In this document: positions 30,767 to 38,861 of the stretch, one piece after another
How the letters are laid out: each line of letters begins with the position of its first letter
Position numbering within the stretch: position 1 is the first letter of the stretch
NCBI GenBank assembly: GCA_009773765.1
Contig: WTWZ01000032.1
Span: 1-41,702, forward strand
Length of the DNA stretch: 41,702 nucleotides
Direction: 5' to 3'
From: Prolixibacteraceae bacterium
GTDB taxonomy: Bacteria; Bacteroidota; Bacteroidia; Bacteroidales; Prolixibacteraceae
Notes under the pieces: model-generated
What the model was told of the DNA's origin: nothing
Databases searched by the model: none
What the model saw: the letters and a program-made list of their open reading frames with translations, nothing else
Translations under genes and position numbers: made by a program

Positions 30767-33163
30767 TCAGAATTTGAAATCAATACCAAACAAAAAATGA
30801 GTCCCTGCCTGGGGAAAGTAACCATCAATTTTTGCCCGTTCTCCTTCATAAATATATGAATACACCCAGGCATTCGATTCATATTTTTCGTTGAATAAAT
30901 TATTTATCATCAGCCGAATTTTAATTTCCTCAAACAATTTAGTTTTTACTGAATAATCAGCATTCAGGTTATTCACAAACCAGGCATTCAAAACGCGGTC
31001 ATCATTCGAGGTGTTGTCGATGTATTGTTTTCCAACGTACGAAGAAACAAAACTAAACTCCAGGTTATTTGCGGGCGAAAAAGTAAACCGGCTGTTGGCA
31101 ATAACGTTGGGCGAAAAAGCCAGGCCTGTTGTTCCCAGTTCAAAAGGTTCCTGGCCCCAGGTATCCCAGTTGTCAACATATTCAGTAAAATCCTTAACTT
31201 TATTAATACTGAACGTGGTGTTGCCATTCCACTGCAGTGCGGGTGTAATTTTTACACCTGTCTGCAATTCAATTCCGGTACGAAAACTTTTATCGACATT
31301 CACCATAACTGGCGCACCCACATCGTTGATTTCGCCGGTTAAAACCAACTGGTTTTTGTAACTCATATAATAGTAATTGGCCGAAAAAGAAAATGCCGGC
31401 GATTTGTAATTGTATCCAAGTTCCCAGTTGTACAGCGTTTCATAAACCGGCTGCTTGCCGGCAGGATTGGCATCCACGTAATTACTGCGGTTGGGTTCGC
31501 GGTTGGCAACTGCCAGCGAAAGATAAAGTTGCCGGTTTTGTTGAGGCTCATAAAAAACGCCAAATTTCGGGTTGAAAAAATTGAATACATGTTTTTGTGA
31601 AATATCCCGTAAATCGTCGTCAATTCCGTCAATCGCATAATTAATATTCCTGTACTGTAAATCGGTGAACAGATTTACTTTTTCTGCTACACGGTAATTG
31701 TATTTTGCGTAAATATTAAAATCTTTTTTTAATCCGTTACTGCGGTACCAATCGTGATTAGGTTCGGCATTTCCCTGAAACTGCGCCCAAATTACCTTTC
31801 CAAAATGATCGCCATCATAAATGCTGTAACCGCCGCCAAAAATAAAATCACTTTTATCTTTCTGATAACTTAGGGAATATATGAGGCCATAAAAATCATT
31901 GTCGAGCCATTTTTGGTTAATAAGGTCTGAGGTTTCCACTTTTTCATTCCCAACTATAACCGGTGAAATTTGATAATCTTTTAAATTTTCGTCTTCCTTG
32001 TAATTCTCGTAAAAACCTTTTCCGCGGGTGTAATGAGAAGAAGCATTCAAACTTAAATTTTGATTAAAACTGTGCGAAAAATGGAGTTGAAAATGGTCTT
32101 GCTGATAATCATCCACCTGGTTGCCGTAATATTTAACCACTCCATTTTCGTTGGAATATTTCCCGGCGCTGTTGTATGTGCGGTTTGTGGAAAGCAAATT
32201 GGACGGAACCCCGTTCCATGCCTGGTATGTTTTTTCGTGTCCCGAAAAAATAATGGCTTTCAAAACAGTAGTTTTGGTATAATAACCCGAAGCAAAATAA
32301 AAGGATTTCAAATCTGCAGTAGCCCTGTCAATATAACCATCGGAGGTTATTTTTGAAAGGCGGGTGTCAACGGTAAATTTACCATTGATTAAACCTGTTC
32401 CTGCCAAAACCGTGTTTTTAAAAGTGTTGAATGAACCGAAAGCCGTTTTATATTCAGCATACGGGTCGGGGTTAAAAGCGCTGGTTTGTATGTTAATGGT
32501 AGCGCCAAACGCTGCTGCGCCGTTTGCCGAAGTTCCTGCGCCCCGCTGAACCTGCACATTTTCGATGGACGAGGCCAGGTCGGGTTGATCGACAAACCAG
32601 GTTCCGTGCGATTCTGCATCATTAAGCGGGATTCCGTTTACGGCGACATTAATCCTGTTCATATCAGTGCCGCGTATCCTGAAATTAGTGTAACCTATTC
32701 CGCCCCCTGCATCGGAGGTAGCTACAAAAGAAGGCGTAAGCTGTAACAGGTACGGAATATCCTGCCCCATGTTTTGCCTGGCAATTTCTTCGCCCGAAAC
32801 GTTGGTGTAAGCCATCGGCGTTTTATTTTTTGCAAACGATGCCGAAATCAGAATTTCGTCGGTTAAAATTACATTTGGTTCAAGTTTAACAGAAATGTGT
32901 TGGTCTGATTTTAAATTCACATTTATTTCAGCGGTTGCAAAACCAATAAATGAAACCTTAACCACATATTCGCCCGGTTTCAGGTTTTTAAATTCAAAAG
33001 TTCCGTTGCTTAATGCAGAAACACCATACATCGTGTTTGCCAAAACAACGTTTGCCCCCGAAAGTGGTTCGTTGTTGCCCAAAACTACACCCGAAAGTTT
33101 AAATTGCGCAAATGCATTGATTACAAACAATTGCACGAGAAGCCCAAAAAAACATTTTTTCAT
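30767..33163 (-). CDS. TonB-dependent receptor, probable thiamine or precursor importer
   Basis: A 798-aa outer-membrane protein. Signal peptide: MKKCFFGLLVQLFVINAFA. A CarboxypepD_reg-like domain lies at about 20-105 (KLSGVVLGNNEPLSGANVVL). The plug domain at about 115-230 has YTNFRIRGTDMNRINVAVNG and VQVQRGAGTSANGAAAFGAT. A long beta-barrel follows, ending in G-I-D-F-K-F. It probably brings a ligand across the outer membrane using TonB energy. The TPP riboswitch ahead of the gene points to thiamine or its pyrimidine part as the cargo; that is an inference from regulation. No TonB box can be fixed with certainty. Confidence 0.93.
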   Translation of the reverse strand: MKKCFFGLLVQLFVINAFAQFKLSGVVLGNNEPLSGANVVLANTMYGVSALSNGTFEFKNLKPGEYVVKVSFIGFATAEINVNLKSDQHISVKLEPNVILTDEILISASFAKNKTPMAYTNVSGEEIARQNMGQDIPYLLQLTPSFVATSDAGGGIGYTNFRIRGTDMNRINVAVNGIPLNDAESHGTWFVDQPDLASSIENVQVQRGAGTSANGAAAFGATINIQTSAFNPDPYAEYKTAFGSFNTFKNTVLAGTGLINGKFTVDTRLSKITSDGYIDRATADLKSFYFASGYYTKTTVLKAIIFSGHEKTYQAWNGVPSNLLSTNRTYNSAGKYSNENGVVKYYGNQVDDYQQDHFQLHFSHSFNQNLSLNASSHYTRGKGFYENYKEDENLKDYQISPVIVGNEKVETSDLINQKWLDNDFYGLIYSLSYQKDKSDFIFGGGYSIYDGDHFGKVIWAQFQGNAEPNHDWYRSNGLKKDFNIYAKYNYRVAEKVNLFTDLQYRNINYAIDGIDDDLRDISQKHVFNFFNPKFGVFYEPQQNRQLYLSLAVANREPNRSNYVDANPAGKQPVYETLYNWELGYNYKSPAFSFSANYYYMSYKNQLVLTGEINDVGAPVMVNVDKSFRTGIELQTGVKITPALQWNGNTTFSINKVKDFTEYVDNWDTWGQEPFELGTTGLAFSPNVIANSRFTFSPANNLEFSFVSSYVGKQYIDNTSNDDRVLNAWFVNNLNADYSVKTKLFEEIKIRLMINNLFNEKYESNAWVYSYIYEGERAKIDGYFPQAGTHFLFGIDFKF

Positions 33164-33176
33164 TTTATAAGAAATT

Positions 33177-33196
33177 ATTGGTTAGAACTAACCAAT
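33177..33196 (-). promoter_or_regulatory. Hairpin between TPP aptamer and receptor start
   Basis: ATTGGTTAG, an AA loop and CTAACCAAT form a perfect hairpin 14 nt upstream of the receptor ATG. There is no long U-run behind it, so it is more likely to hide the ribosome binding region than to terminate transcription. Confidence 0.5.
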
Positions 33197-33219
33197 GAGG
33201 CAGGAAAATTTCCTTTTGC

Positions 33220-33295
33220 ACTCCCTACGCCGGCATTACCCGGATCAGGTTCGTTGAGTATATTCTCAGTCCCGATAAAAACGGAACACCCCATT
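33220..33295 (-). ncRNA. TPP riboswitch (thi-box)
   Basis: On the minus strand the sequence has GGGGTGTTCCG, then ACTGAGA, GAACCTGATC and GGGTAATGCCGGCGTAGGGA in the order and spacing of the TPP aptamer. The CTGAGA element is at 33264-33269 and the pyrophosphate-binding side is near 33221-33245. It lies about 55 nt ahead of the receptor ATG. Between the two is a perfect 9-bp hairpin (33177-33196, ATTGGTTAG/CTAACCAAT) that may be the expression platform. High TPP should reduce receptor expression. Confidence 0.95.
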
Positions 33296-33341
33296 GCATA
33301 AAAATATCGGGGCAAATGTAGTTCAGAATTTTGAATAAAGG

Positions 33342-33758
33342 TTAATCGCTGATCAAATAATTTTCGAAACAAGTTCTCATTTGGTTTCCAAGCCGCGCCG
33401 GTCGAAGGGTTTTACTATTTATGAATGAGCCTTTCTGATGGCCGGTGGTGCAAAGTTCGTGTTTTTCGTTGTAAAATCTAAACTGTAAAATAGCCGAAGC
33501 ATTGTTAAGCTGCGATACCCAACATTCAATAAACACCCGGTTATTTAAAAAAAGCGGACGTTTATATTGAATAATTGTTTCGGTTATTATAGGCAGGACT
33601 TTCTGGGTTTGAAGCAAGTTAAAAATGGAAATTCCCATGGCTTCAAATAGTTTCACCCGCCCGTTTTCCATCCATGTTACGTAGTTGATGTTGTTTACAT
33701 GCCCTACAAAATCGATGTGATAAGTATAAATTTTTTCTTCGAAAGTTAATTTTTGCAT
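33342..33758 (-). CDS. Acyl-CoA thioesterase (hotdog fold)
   Basis: A 138-aa protein of the 4-hydroxybenzoyl-CoA thioesterase-like family. The signature YHIDFVGHVNNINYVTWME, with the catalytic Asp in H-I-D-F, lies near residues 13-31, followed by the central helix and antiparallel strands (IIQYKRPLFLNNRVFIECWV). These enzymes split acyl-CoA or acyl-carrier thioesters; the natural acyl group cannot be told. Length is typical. It lies upstream of the riboswitch on the same strand as the receptor but is separated from it by the riboswitch leader. Confidence 0.88.
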   Translation of the reverse strand: MQKLTFEEKIYTYHIDFVGHVNNINYVTWMENGRVKLFEAMGISIFNLLQTQKVLPIITETIIQYKRPLFLNNRVFIECWVSQLNNASAILQFRFYNEKHELCTTGHQKGSFINSKTLRPARLGNQMRTCFENYLISD

Positions 33759-33793
33759 TTCCTGATTTAATTTTTTGGCACAAACCGGACACT

Positions 33794-34834
33794 CTAATTT
33801 GGGTTAAAATGAAGTTCAGAGAATTTTCGCTTTTTCTGAATAAAAAACTTCCACATTATACTTTTTGAAAATACTTCGGGATGATTTTTTACAATAACCA
33901 GTTTTTGCACCAGTTTTCTTTTGCGAATGAGTATTGCCAGATTTTTATAAAACGAAAAGTGTGCTTTTAAAACTGCCCAAAACTCGCTGTTATTAAGGCC
34001 AATAATAAATTTAACCGCCGCAACCCCGTCTAAAACCATGCGCAGAAAGAAAATCCGTGTGAACTGTTGACGGGGCAGGTTTTTAAAAAGCATGAACAAA
34101 TTATTCCTGAAGTTGAGGTAAACCTTTTTTGGGCTGCCGTACGAAAGTGTTCCACCTCCCAAATGATAAACCACGCTTTTGGGTTCGTAAACAACTTTGT
34201 ACCCTTGGTTTTTTAGCCGCCAGCACAAATCAATTTCTTCCATGTGCGCCCAAAAATCGCCGTCAAAACCACCCGCGGTTTTAAAGGCAGAAGCCCTGAT
34301 AAACATACACGCTCCTGTGGCCCAGAAAATAGTGGATGGCTCGTCATATTGGCCAAAGTCTTTCTCAATCCGGTTAAGTATTCTTCCCCGGCAAAACGGA
34401 TAGCCAAATTTGTCAATAAAACCACCGGCTGCACCGGCATATTCAAATTTATCAGGTTGATTGTAACTTAATATTTTAGGTTGAATTGCGGCCAGTTTTT
34501 CATTGGCTTCAAATCGTTCAATACAAGGTCCAATCCAGTTTTGGGTAACTTTTACATCCGAATTCAGCAGGATAAAAAATTCAGCCTCAACCTGTTTTAA
34601 AGCCTGGTTGTAGCCTTCAGCAAAACCGTAATTTGCTTTTAATCCTATAATTCTGACCGATGGATAAAAAAGCCTGAGGTGTTCAACTGATTTGTCTTCA
34701 GAACCATTGTCTGCAACAATTACCTCCATATTTTCGGAATTGGAATGTTCAATGACAGATGGCAGAAAATCGTCGAATAATTTTTCACCGTTCCAACTCA
34801 GAATTACAATGGCTATTTTTGTGGGTTTGGCCAT
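33794..34834 (-). CDS. Glycosyltransferase family 2
   Basis: A 346-aa protein. The GT-A fold begins with IAIVILSWNGEKLFDDFLPS, then VIVADNGSEDKS, GLKANYGFAEGYNQAL and the metal-binding ILLNSDVKV. Acceptor-side motifs are WATGACMFIRASAF and AHMEEIDLCWRLKNQGYKV. A C-terminal amphipathic region with basic residues may sit on the membrane. Rhamnosyl- or similar transferases for surface polysaccharides look like this; the sugar cannot be named. The gene starts 5 nt after the 158-aa gene stop on the same strand. Confidence 0.9.
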   Translation of the reverse strand: MAKPTKIAIVILSWNGEKLFDDFLPSVIEHSNSENMEVIVADNGSEDKSVEHLRLFYPSVRIIGLKANYGFAEGYNQALKQVEAEFFILLNSDVKVTQNWIGPCIERFEANEKLAAIQPKILSYNQPDKFEYAGAAGGFIDKFGYPFCRGRILNRIEKDFGQYDEPSTIFWATGACMFIRASAFKTAGGFDGDFWAHMEEIDLCWRLKNQGYKVVYEPKSVVYHLGGGTLSYGSPKKVYLNFRNNLFMLFKNLPRQQFTRIFFLRMVLDGVAAVKFIIGLNNSEFWAVLKAHFSFYKNLAILIRKRKLVQKLVIVKNHPEVFSKSIMWKFFIQKKRKFSELHFNPN

Positions 34835-34839
34835 AAAAA

Positions 34840-35316
34840 TTAGTCGGTTAACAATTTCAGGACTATTGAAGTGAGTTTTTCTTTTTCCAGTTCATCCAGA
34901 ATTTTAGTAATTTTTTCAGTTTTTTCATTGTCCTCCGATTGAATCAAAGCCTCAAGTTCTTTAAAATTCTTTCCGGTCAACTCATCCTGAAGTAATTCCC
35001 TGATTTTTTCTTTTTCCTTGTTGGTTTGCGGTAAACCCAGTGTTTCAAGTTCGGTAATTGCAGCTTTTAAAATTTCCTCTGCCTGCAGCAATACAGGGTC
35101 TTTATCGCTGGTTTTACCGGCTGCTGCCGTGTCGCGCAAATTCCAGCTTGAGTAATCGTATCCCAGATCCTTAATCATTTTTAACTTTGAACTGTCTTTA
35201 CCAAAAATCCGTTCAAAAAAAATGATTGTGTGGCTTTTCCAGGCTTCCAAATCAAATTTTTTCTCGTAAAGCCTTTCAATTTGTCCTTGTAATAAAGCTA
35301 TTTCCTTGTCTGCCAT
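34840..35316 (-). CDS. Hypothetical helical protein
   Basis: A 158-aa protein, not recognised. It is Glu/Lys-rich and mostly coiled coil: residues 1-30 (ALLQGQIERLYEKKFDLEAW) and 75-150. There is no signal peptide and no known motif. It is probably a cytoplasmic scaffolding or regulatory protein. It sits 5 nt ahead of the glycosyltransferase gene and is probably transcribed with it. Confidence 0.8.
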   Translation of the reverse strand: MADKEIALLQGQIERLYEKKFDLEAWKSHTIIFFERIFGKDSSKLKMIKDLGYDYSSWNLRDTAAAGKTSDKDPVLLQAEEILKAAITELETLGLPQTNKEKEKIRELLQDELTGKNFKELEALIQSEDNEKTEKITKILDELEKEKLTSIVLKLLTD

Positions 35317-35370
35317 TGGTTATTTGTTTTTTTGCAATTTACAAAAATAATAATGCCAAAAGTTGAGGTT

Positions 35371-36537
35371 TTAATAGTTTAATCCAAAAACCCAAAGAGG
35401 GATGGTATTTCCAAATCCATATTCAATATCGTCTTTTACTATAAATGCATTTTCCAGATTTATTATTTGGTTACTTTTTTTTGATTTACCACCAATTTCA
35501 AAAGTATATTTACCTATTGTAAAATCGGCTTCCTTTGATGAAAAAACTTTATTCTTCAAACTCATTTGATTTAAAAATAGGGTTTCCCTGATATTGCCGG
35601 TATTTGGAATTCCCTCAGCAAAAAGATGAATCATGTTTGGATTGTACAGATAAATTTTCTGAACCTTACCAAGCAACCTGATTCCTCGAGTGGATTCCCT
35701 TAGCTGAAGAATTAAACCTGTCCGCTCAAAAAGTTTAAGATACTCAGTAATCTGGTTTCTGCCAATACCTATTATTTCGGCAATTTTGGTGAGATTTGGT
35801 TTAAATGGAACAGATTGGGAAACGACAAATAAAAGCTGTTTTAACTTGTTTACGGTTGCCGCGTTCATTCCCGAATGGCTTGGTATATCGGTTTCAATAG
35901 TAAGATTTATGGTATTGTTCAGTTTTTCAAGGTAGCCTGGTTCTTTAAAAAACGGGTAATATCCAAATTTCAGATATTCCTGAAAAAGTTCAAGCGGTTT
36001 AAAACCTTCAAATTCAAATTTATTTTGAATGATTTGGTCAAAGGATTGGACAGGTATTTGAATGCCGCTTTTCATTTCCATAAATTCCCGAAAAGAAAGT
36101 CCCGGCAAATAATGGGTTAAAACCCTGCGGCTTAAATCAGCATAACCCTTATATATGTCCAGAATAGATGAACCCGTAAAAACTATACGCAAGTCGGGCA
36201 GGTAATCGTAAATCATTTTTAATTCTTTCGACCAGTTTGCGTATTTGTGAATTTCATCAATGAATAAAAATTTTCCACCACGATTTGAAAAATTCTGTGC
36301 AAATTCAAACAGGTTTTTGTCAGTCAAATAAATATTGTCGGCGCCAATGTATAATGTTTCATTCACCGGAAGTTTAAGTTTAATTATCTGAAGTAATAGT
36401 GTAGTTTTTCCTGCTCCACGTGGGCCAACAATTGCTGTAATCCGGTTATCGGGATTGATTTCGTGGTATAAAAACCGAAGAAATTTTGTGCTTGTCCGCG
36501 AAAGAATACTCCTGTATAAATTATTGATTTGTTCCAT
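35371..36537 (-). CDS. AAA ATPase with DUF4143-like C-terminal domain
   Basis: About 388 aa from the second ATG (M-E-Q at 36537); a first ATG three codons earlier (36546) lies inside the repeat upstream. Walker A is GPRGAGKT and Walker B FLFIDEIHKY, 50 residues further on. The N-terminal AAA_14-like domain is followed by an HTH-like segment (TKIAEIIGIGRNQITEYLKL) and a C-terminal nuclease-fold-like DUF4143 region (FTIGKYTFEIGGKSK). Such ATPases are common, often multi-copy, in Bacteroidota, and their role is unknown. The operator-like 32-bp repeats at 36542-36637 lie directly in front, which suggests dedicated control. Confidence 0.85.
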   Translation of the reverse strand: MEQINNLYRSILSRTSTKFLRFLYHEINPDNRITAIVGPRGAGKTTLLLQIIKLKLPVNETLYIGADNIYLTDKNLFEFAQNFSNRGGKFLFIDEIHKYANWSKELKMIYDYLPDLRIVFTGSSILDIYKGYADLSRRVLTHYLPGLSFREFMEMKSGIQIPVQSFDQIIQNKFEFEGFKPLELFQEYLKFGYYPFFKEPGYLEKLNNTINLTIETDIPSHSGMNAATVNKLKQLLFVVSQSVPFKPNLTKIAEIIGIGRNQITEYLKLFERTGLILQLRESTRGIRLLGKVQKIYLYNPNMIHLFAEGIPNTGNIRETLFLNQMSLKNKVFSSKEADFTIGKYTFEIGGKSKKSNQIINLENAFIVKDDIEYGFGNTIPLWVFGLNY

Positions 36538-36541
36538 AATT

Positions 36542-36637
36542 TGCATGCTTTTAAATGCAAATATATTAAAAAATGCATATTTAAATGTGCATTAAATGTA
36601 AAAAGTGCATATTTAAATATGCATTTATTACAAAAAA
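36542..36637. repeat. Three 32-bp tandem repeats with palindromic core
   Basis: Units start at 36542, 36574 and 36606. Units 2 and 3 share TGCATATTTAAATRTGCATT and unit 1 is diverged. The core ATGCATATTTAAATATGCAT is a 20-bp palindrome (one mismatch or none per copy). The 32-bp period is close to three helical turns, so three dimers would bind on one DNA face. The array overlaps the start of the AAA ATPase gene, which fits an operator set for its repression. Confidence 0.7.
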
Positions 36638-36662
36638 TGCTTGCGGTATTGCGCAAATCAAG

Positions 36663-37460
36663 CTACTTATTACCTAAATTCTGATTGATAATTTGGTAAA
36701 ATTCATCGAAATAGTTATTGCTTGCTGCAATGATTTCGCCACCAAACAGCCAGTTTTTTCCACCGTTAAAATCGGTAATTTTTCCACCTGCCTGCTGAAT
36801 GATGAAAGCTCCGGCGGCCACATCCCAGGCGTGCAGGGCATGTTCGTAAAATGCGTCGAAACGGCCTGCTGCAACATACGACAAATCCACTGCTGCCGAG
36901 CCCAACCTCCTTAGCCCGCGGGTGTGTTTCATTAAATGTTTCATAGCGGCAATGTAATCATCTACCCTGTCGAAATCGTAATACGGAAAACCGGTGGCAA
37001 TCAGTGCGTTTTCCGATTTTGAATTTGGCGAAACCCTGATTTCGCTTCCGTTTAAATATGCGGCGCTGTCTTTCCACGCGTAAAACATCTCATCGAGTTT
37101 AACTTCGTAAACTACTCCTAAAACGATTTTATCATTTTCCTTTAAAGCGATGCTTACTGAGTGCGGTGCAATTCCGTGAATGAAATTTGTAGTGCCATCG
37201 AGCGGGTCAATAATCCAGGTGTATTTTTCATTTTTCGAATCTGCTGTTCCTTCCTCGGCAACAAAACCCGAATCGGTAATCAGTTGTTTCAGAGCGGCAA
37301 CAATTCGGGCCTCTGCACTTTTATCCACATAAGTTACCAGGCTTGTTATCCCTTTAAATTCGATGTCACTAACTTTAATTTTTTTACCTTCTTCGCGAAT
37401 AAAACTGCCTGTTTCCCGGGCTATTTTCTGTACCTGTAAACAAAGGTTTTCGTAATTCAT
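36663..37460 (-). CDS. suhB: Inositol monophosphatase family protein
   Basis: A 265-aa protein with the metal and phosphate motifs of the family: Glu69/Glu70 in VAEEGT, WIIDPLDGTTNFIHG (Asp85, Asp88), and HAWDVAAGAFIIQQAGG near the C-terminal. It dephosphorylates inositol 1-phosphate or related sugar phosphates. The name SuhB is used for the bacterial subgroup; the true substrate here is not shown. Length is standard. It is followed on the same strand by the 32-bp repeat region and preceded by mtaB. Confidence 0.88.
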   Translation of the reverse strand: MNYENLCLQVQKIARETGSFIREEGKKIKVSDIEFKGITSLVTYVDKSAEARIVAALKQLITDSGFVAEEGTADSKNEKYTWIIDPLDGTTNFIHGIAPHSVSIALKENDKIVLGVVYEVKLDEMFYAWKDSAAYLNGSEIRVSPNSKSENALIATGFPYYDFDRVDDYIAAMKHLMKHTRGLRRLGSAAVDLSYVAAGRFDAFYEHALHAWDVAAGAFIIQQAGGKITDFNGGKNWLFGGEIIAASNNYFDEFYQIINQNLGNK

Positions 37461-37493
37461 TTTATTGAAAGTTTGAGATAAAATTAGATAAAA

Positions 37494-38798
37494 TTATCCT
37501 GCAGAATCCATTGAAACATTCCCGTTTGGAAGAATTGATTTCAGTGTTACTTTTTTCATTTGGTTCACCAAGCCTTCATCATGACTGGTTTCTACTTTGA
37601 TATAGTTTTCAGTGAACCCCAAAATCTTATCCTTTTTGATTTGCTCTTCAAAGAGAACGGTTTGTTGCGTTCCCAAATGTTTTACGTAAAAGGCGCGAAG
37701 TTTTTTCTCCGAAAGATTAATATACATCTGTGTCCTGCGTTTGCGATCTTCATTTTCCACCTTCCATGGAATTTTCAGCGCCTGCGTTCCGCTTCGTTCG
37801 GAGTAAGTAAAGGCATGAAGCTGAGATATTTCCAGCCCGTTAATAAAATCGTATGATTGCTTGAAAAGTTCTTCTGTTTCACCATTGGTTCCGGCAATTA
37901 CATCGACTCCAATAAAGGCGTGCGGCACAATTTCGCGGATTTGGTTAATCCGTTTTGCAAACAATCCGGTGGAATATTTGCGCTTCATCAGCGATAGAAC
38001 TTCATCGGAACCCGATTGCAGCGGAATATGGAAATGAGGCATAATTACTTTTGAACCGGCAACCAGTTCAATTATTTCATCTTTCAGCAGGTTGGGTTCG
38101 ATTGAACCTAACCGGAGCCTTTTTAATCCTTCCACATTTTCGAGGGCTTTTAAAAGGTTTAGGAAATTTTCGCCGGTTGTTTTTCCAAAATCCCCAATAT
38201 TGACGCCTGTTAATATTATTTCCTTAAAACCTTTGTCAACTGCTTTTTTTGCTTCAGCAGCGGTATTTTGAATGTTGTCGTTCCGGCTTTTGCCTCGGGC
38301 ATACGGAATTGTGCAAAACGAACAGTAATAGTCGCAGCCATCCTGTATTTTTAAAAAACTGCGTGTGCGGTCGCCCCACGAAAAAGCTTTGTGGTAACTT
38401 TTAATATCGGCTAAACGCGTAGTTTTTATTTCGGTAATTTCCTTTTTCTTTAAATCGTCGAGGAAAGCCGGAATGTGAAATTTCTCCTGTGTGCCCAAAA
38501 CCATGTCAACGCCTTCAATATGGCCAACTTCTTCGGGTTTTAACTGTGAATAGCAACCCACAACAATAACCATTGCATCCGGATTATTTCTGACTGCCCT
38601 GCGGATTATGTTGCGGCTTTCCTTGTCGCCCTGATTGGTTACGGAGCATGTATTAATTACATAAACATCGGCTTTTTCTTCAAAATCAACCCTTTCAAAC
38701 CCAACTTCCTTAAATGAACCGGCAATTGTTGAGGTTTCCGAAAAATTGAGTTTGCACCCCAATGTATAAAAAGCTGCTTTCTTCCCCTTGTAATCCAT
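37494..38798 (-). CDS. mtaB: tRNA ms2t6A37 methylthiotransferase
   Basis: A 434-aa radical-SAM enzyme. The first iron-sulphur cluster is held by Cys15 (YTLGCKLN), Cys51 (NTCSVTNQGD) and Cys82 (VVGCYSQ), the second by Cys155-x3-Cys159-x2-Cys162 (CDYYCSFCTIPYARG). A C-terminal TRAM-like domain ends the protein (VETSHDEGLVNQMKKVTLKS). It adds methylthio to t6A37 of tRNAs reading ANN codons. The pattern YTLGCKLNFSET separates MtaB from MiaB and RimO. Confidence 0.93.
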   Translation of the reverse strand: MDYKGKKAAFYTLGCKLNFSETSTIAGSFKEVGFERVDFEEKADVYVINTCSVTNQGDKESRNIIRRAVRNNPDAMVIVVGCYSQLKPEEVGHIEGVDMVLGTQEKFHIPAFLDDLKKKEITEIKTTRLADIKSYHKAFSWGDRTRSFLKIQDGCDYYCSFCTIPYARGKSRNDNIQNTAAEAKKAVDKGFKEIILTGVNIGDFGKTTGENFLNLLKALENVEGLKRLRLGSIEPNLLKDEIIELVAGSKVIMPHFHIPLQSGSDEVLSLMKRKYSTGLFAKRINQIREIVPHAFIGVDVIAGTNGETEELFKQSYDFINGLEISQLHAFTYSERSGTQALKIPWKVENEDRKRRTQMYINLSEKKLRAFYVKHLGTQQTVLFEEQIKKDKILGFTENYIKVETSHDEGLVNQMKKVTLKSILPNGNVSMDSAG

Positions 38799-38861
38799 CT
38801 TTACTATAATTCTAAACAGGGGGCAAAGGTAGAAAAAAGCTGTTTATGACAAATTGATTCA

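Noticed and set aside
33175-33372. Minus-strand open frame of 65 codons across the riboswitch
   Set aside because: It runs through the TPP aptamer; the open frame is a by-product of the conserved RNA sequence.
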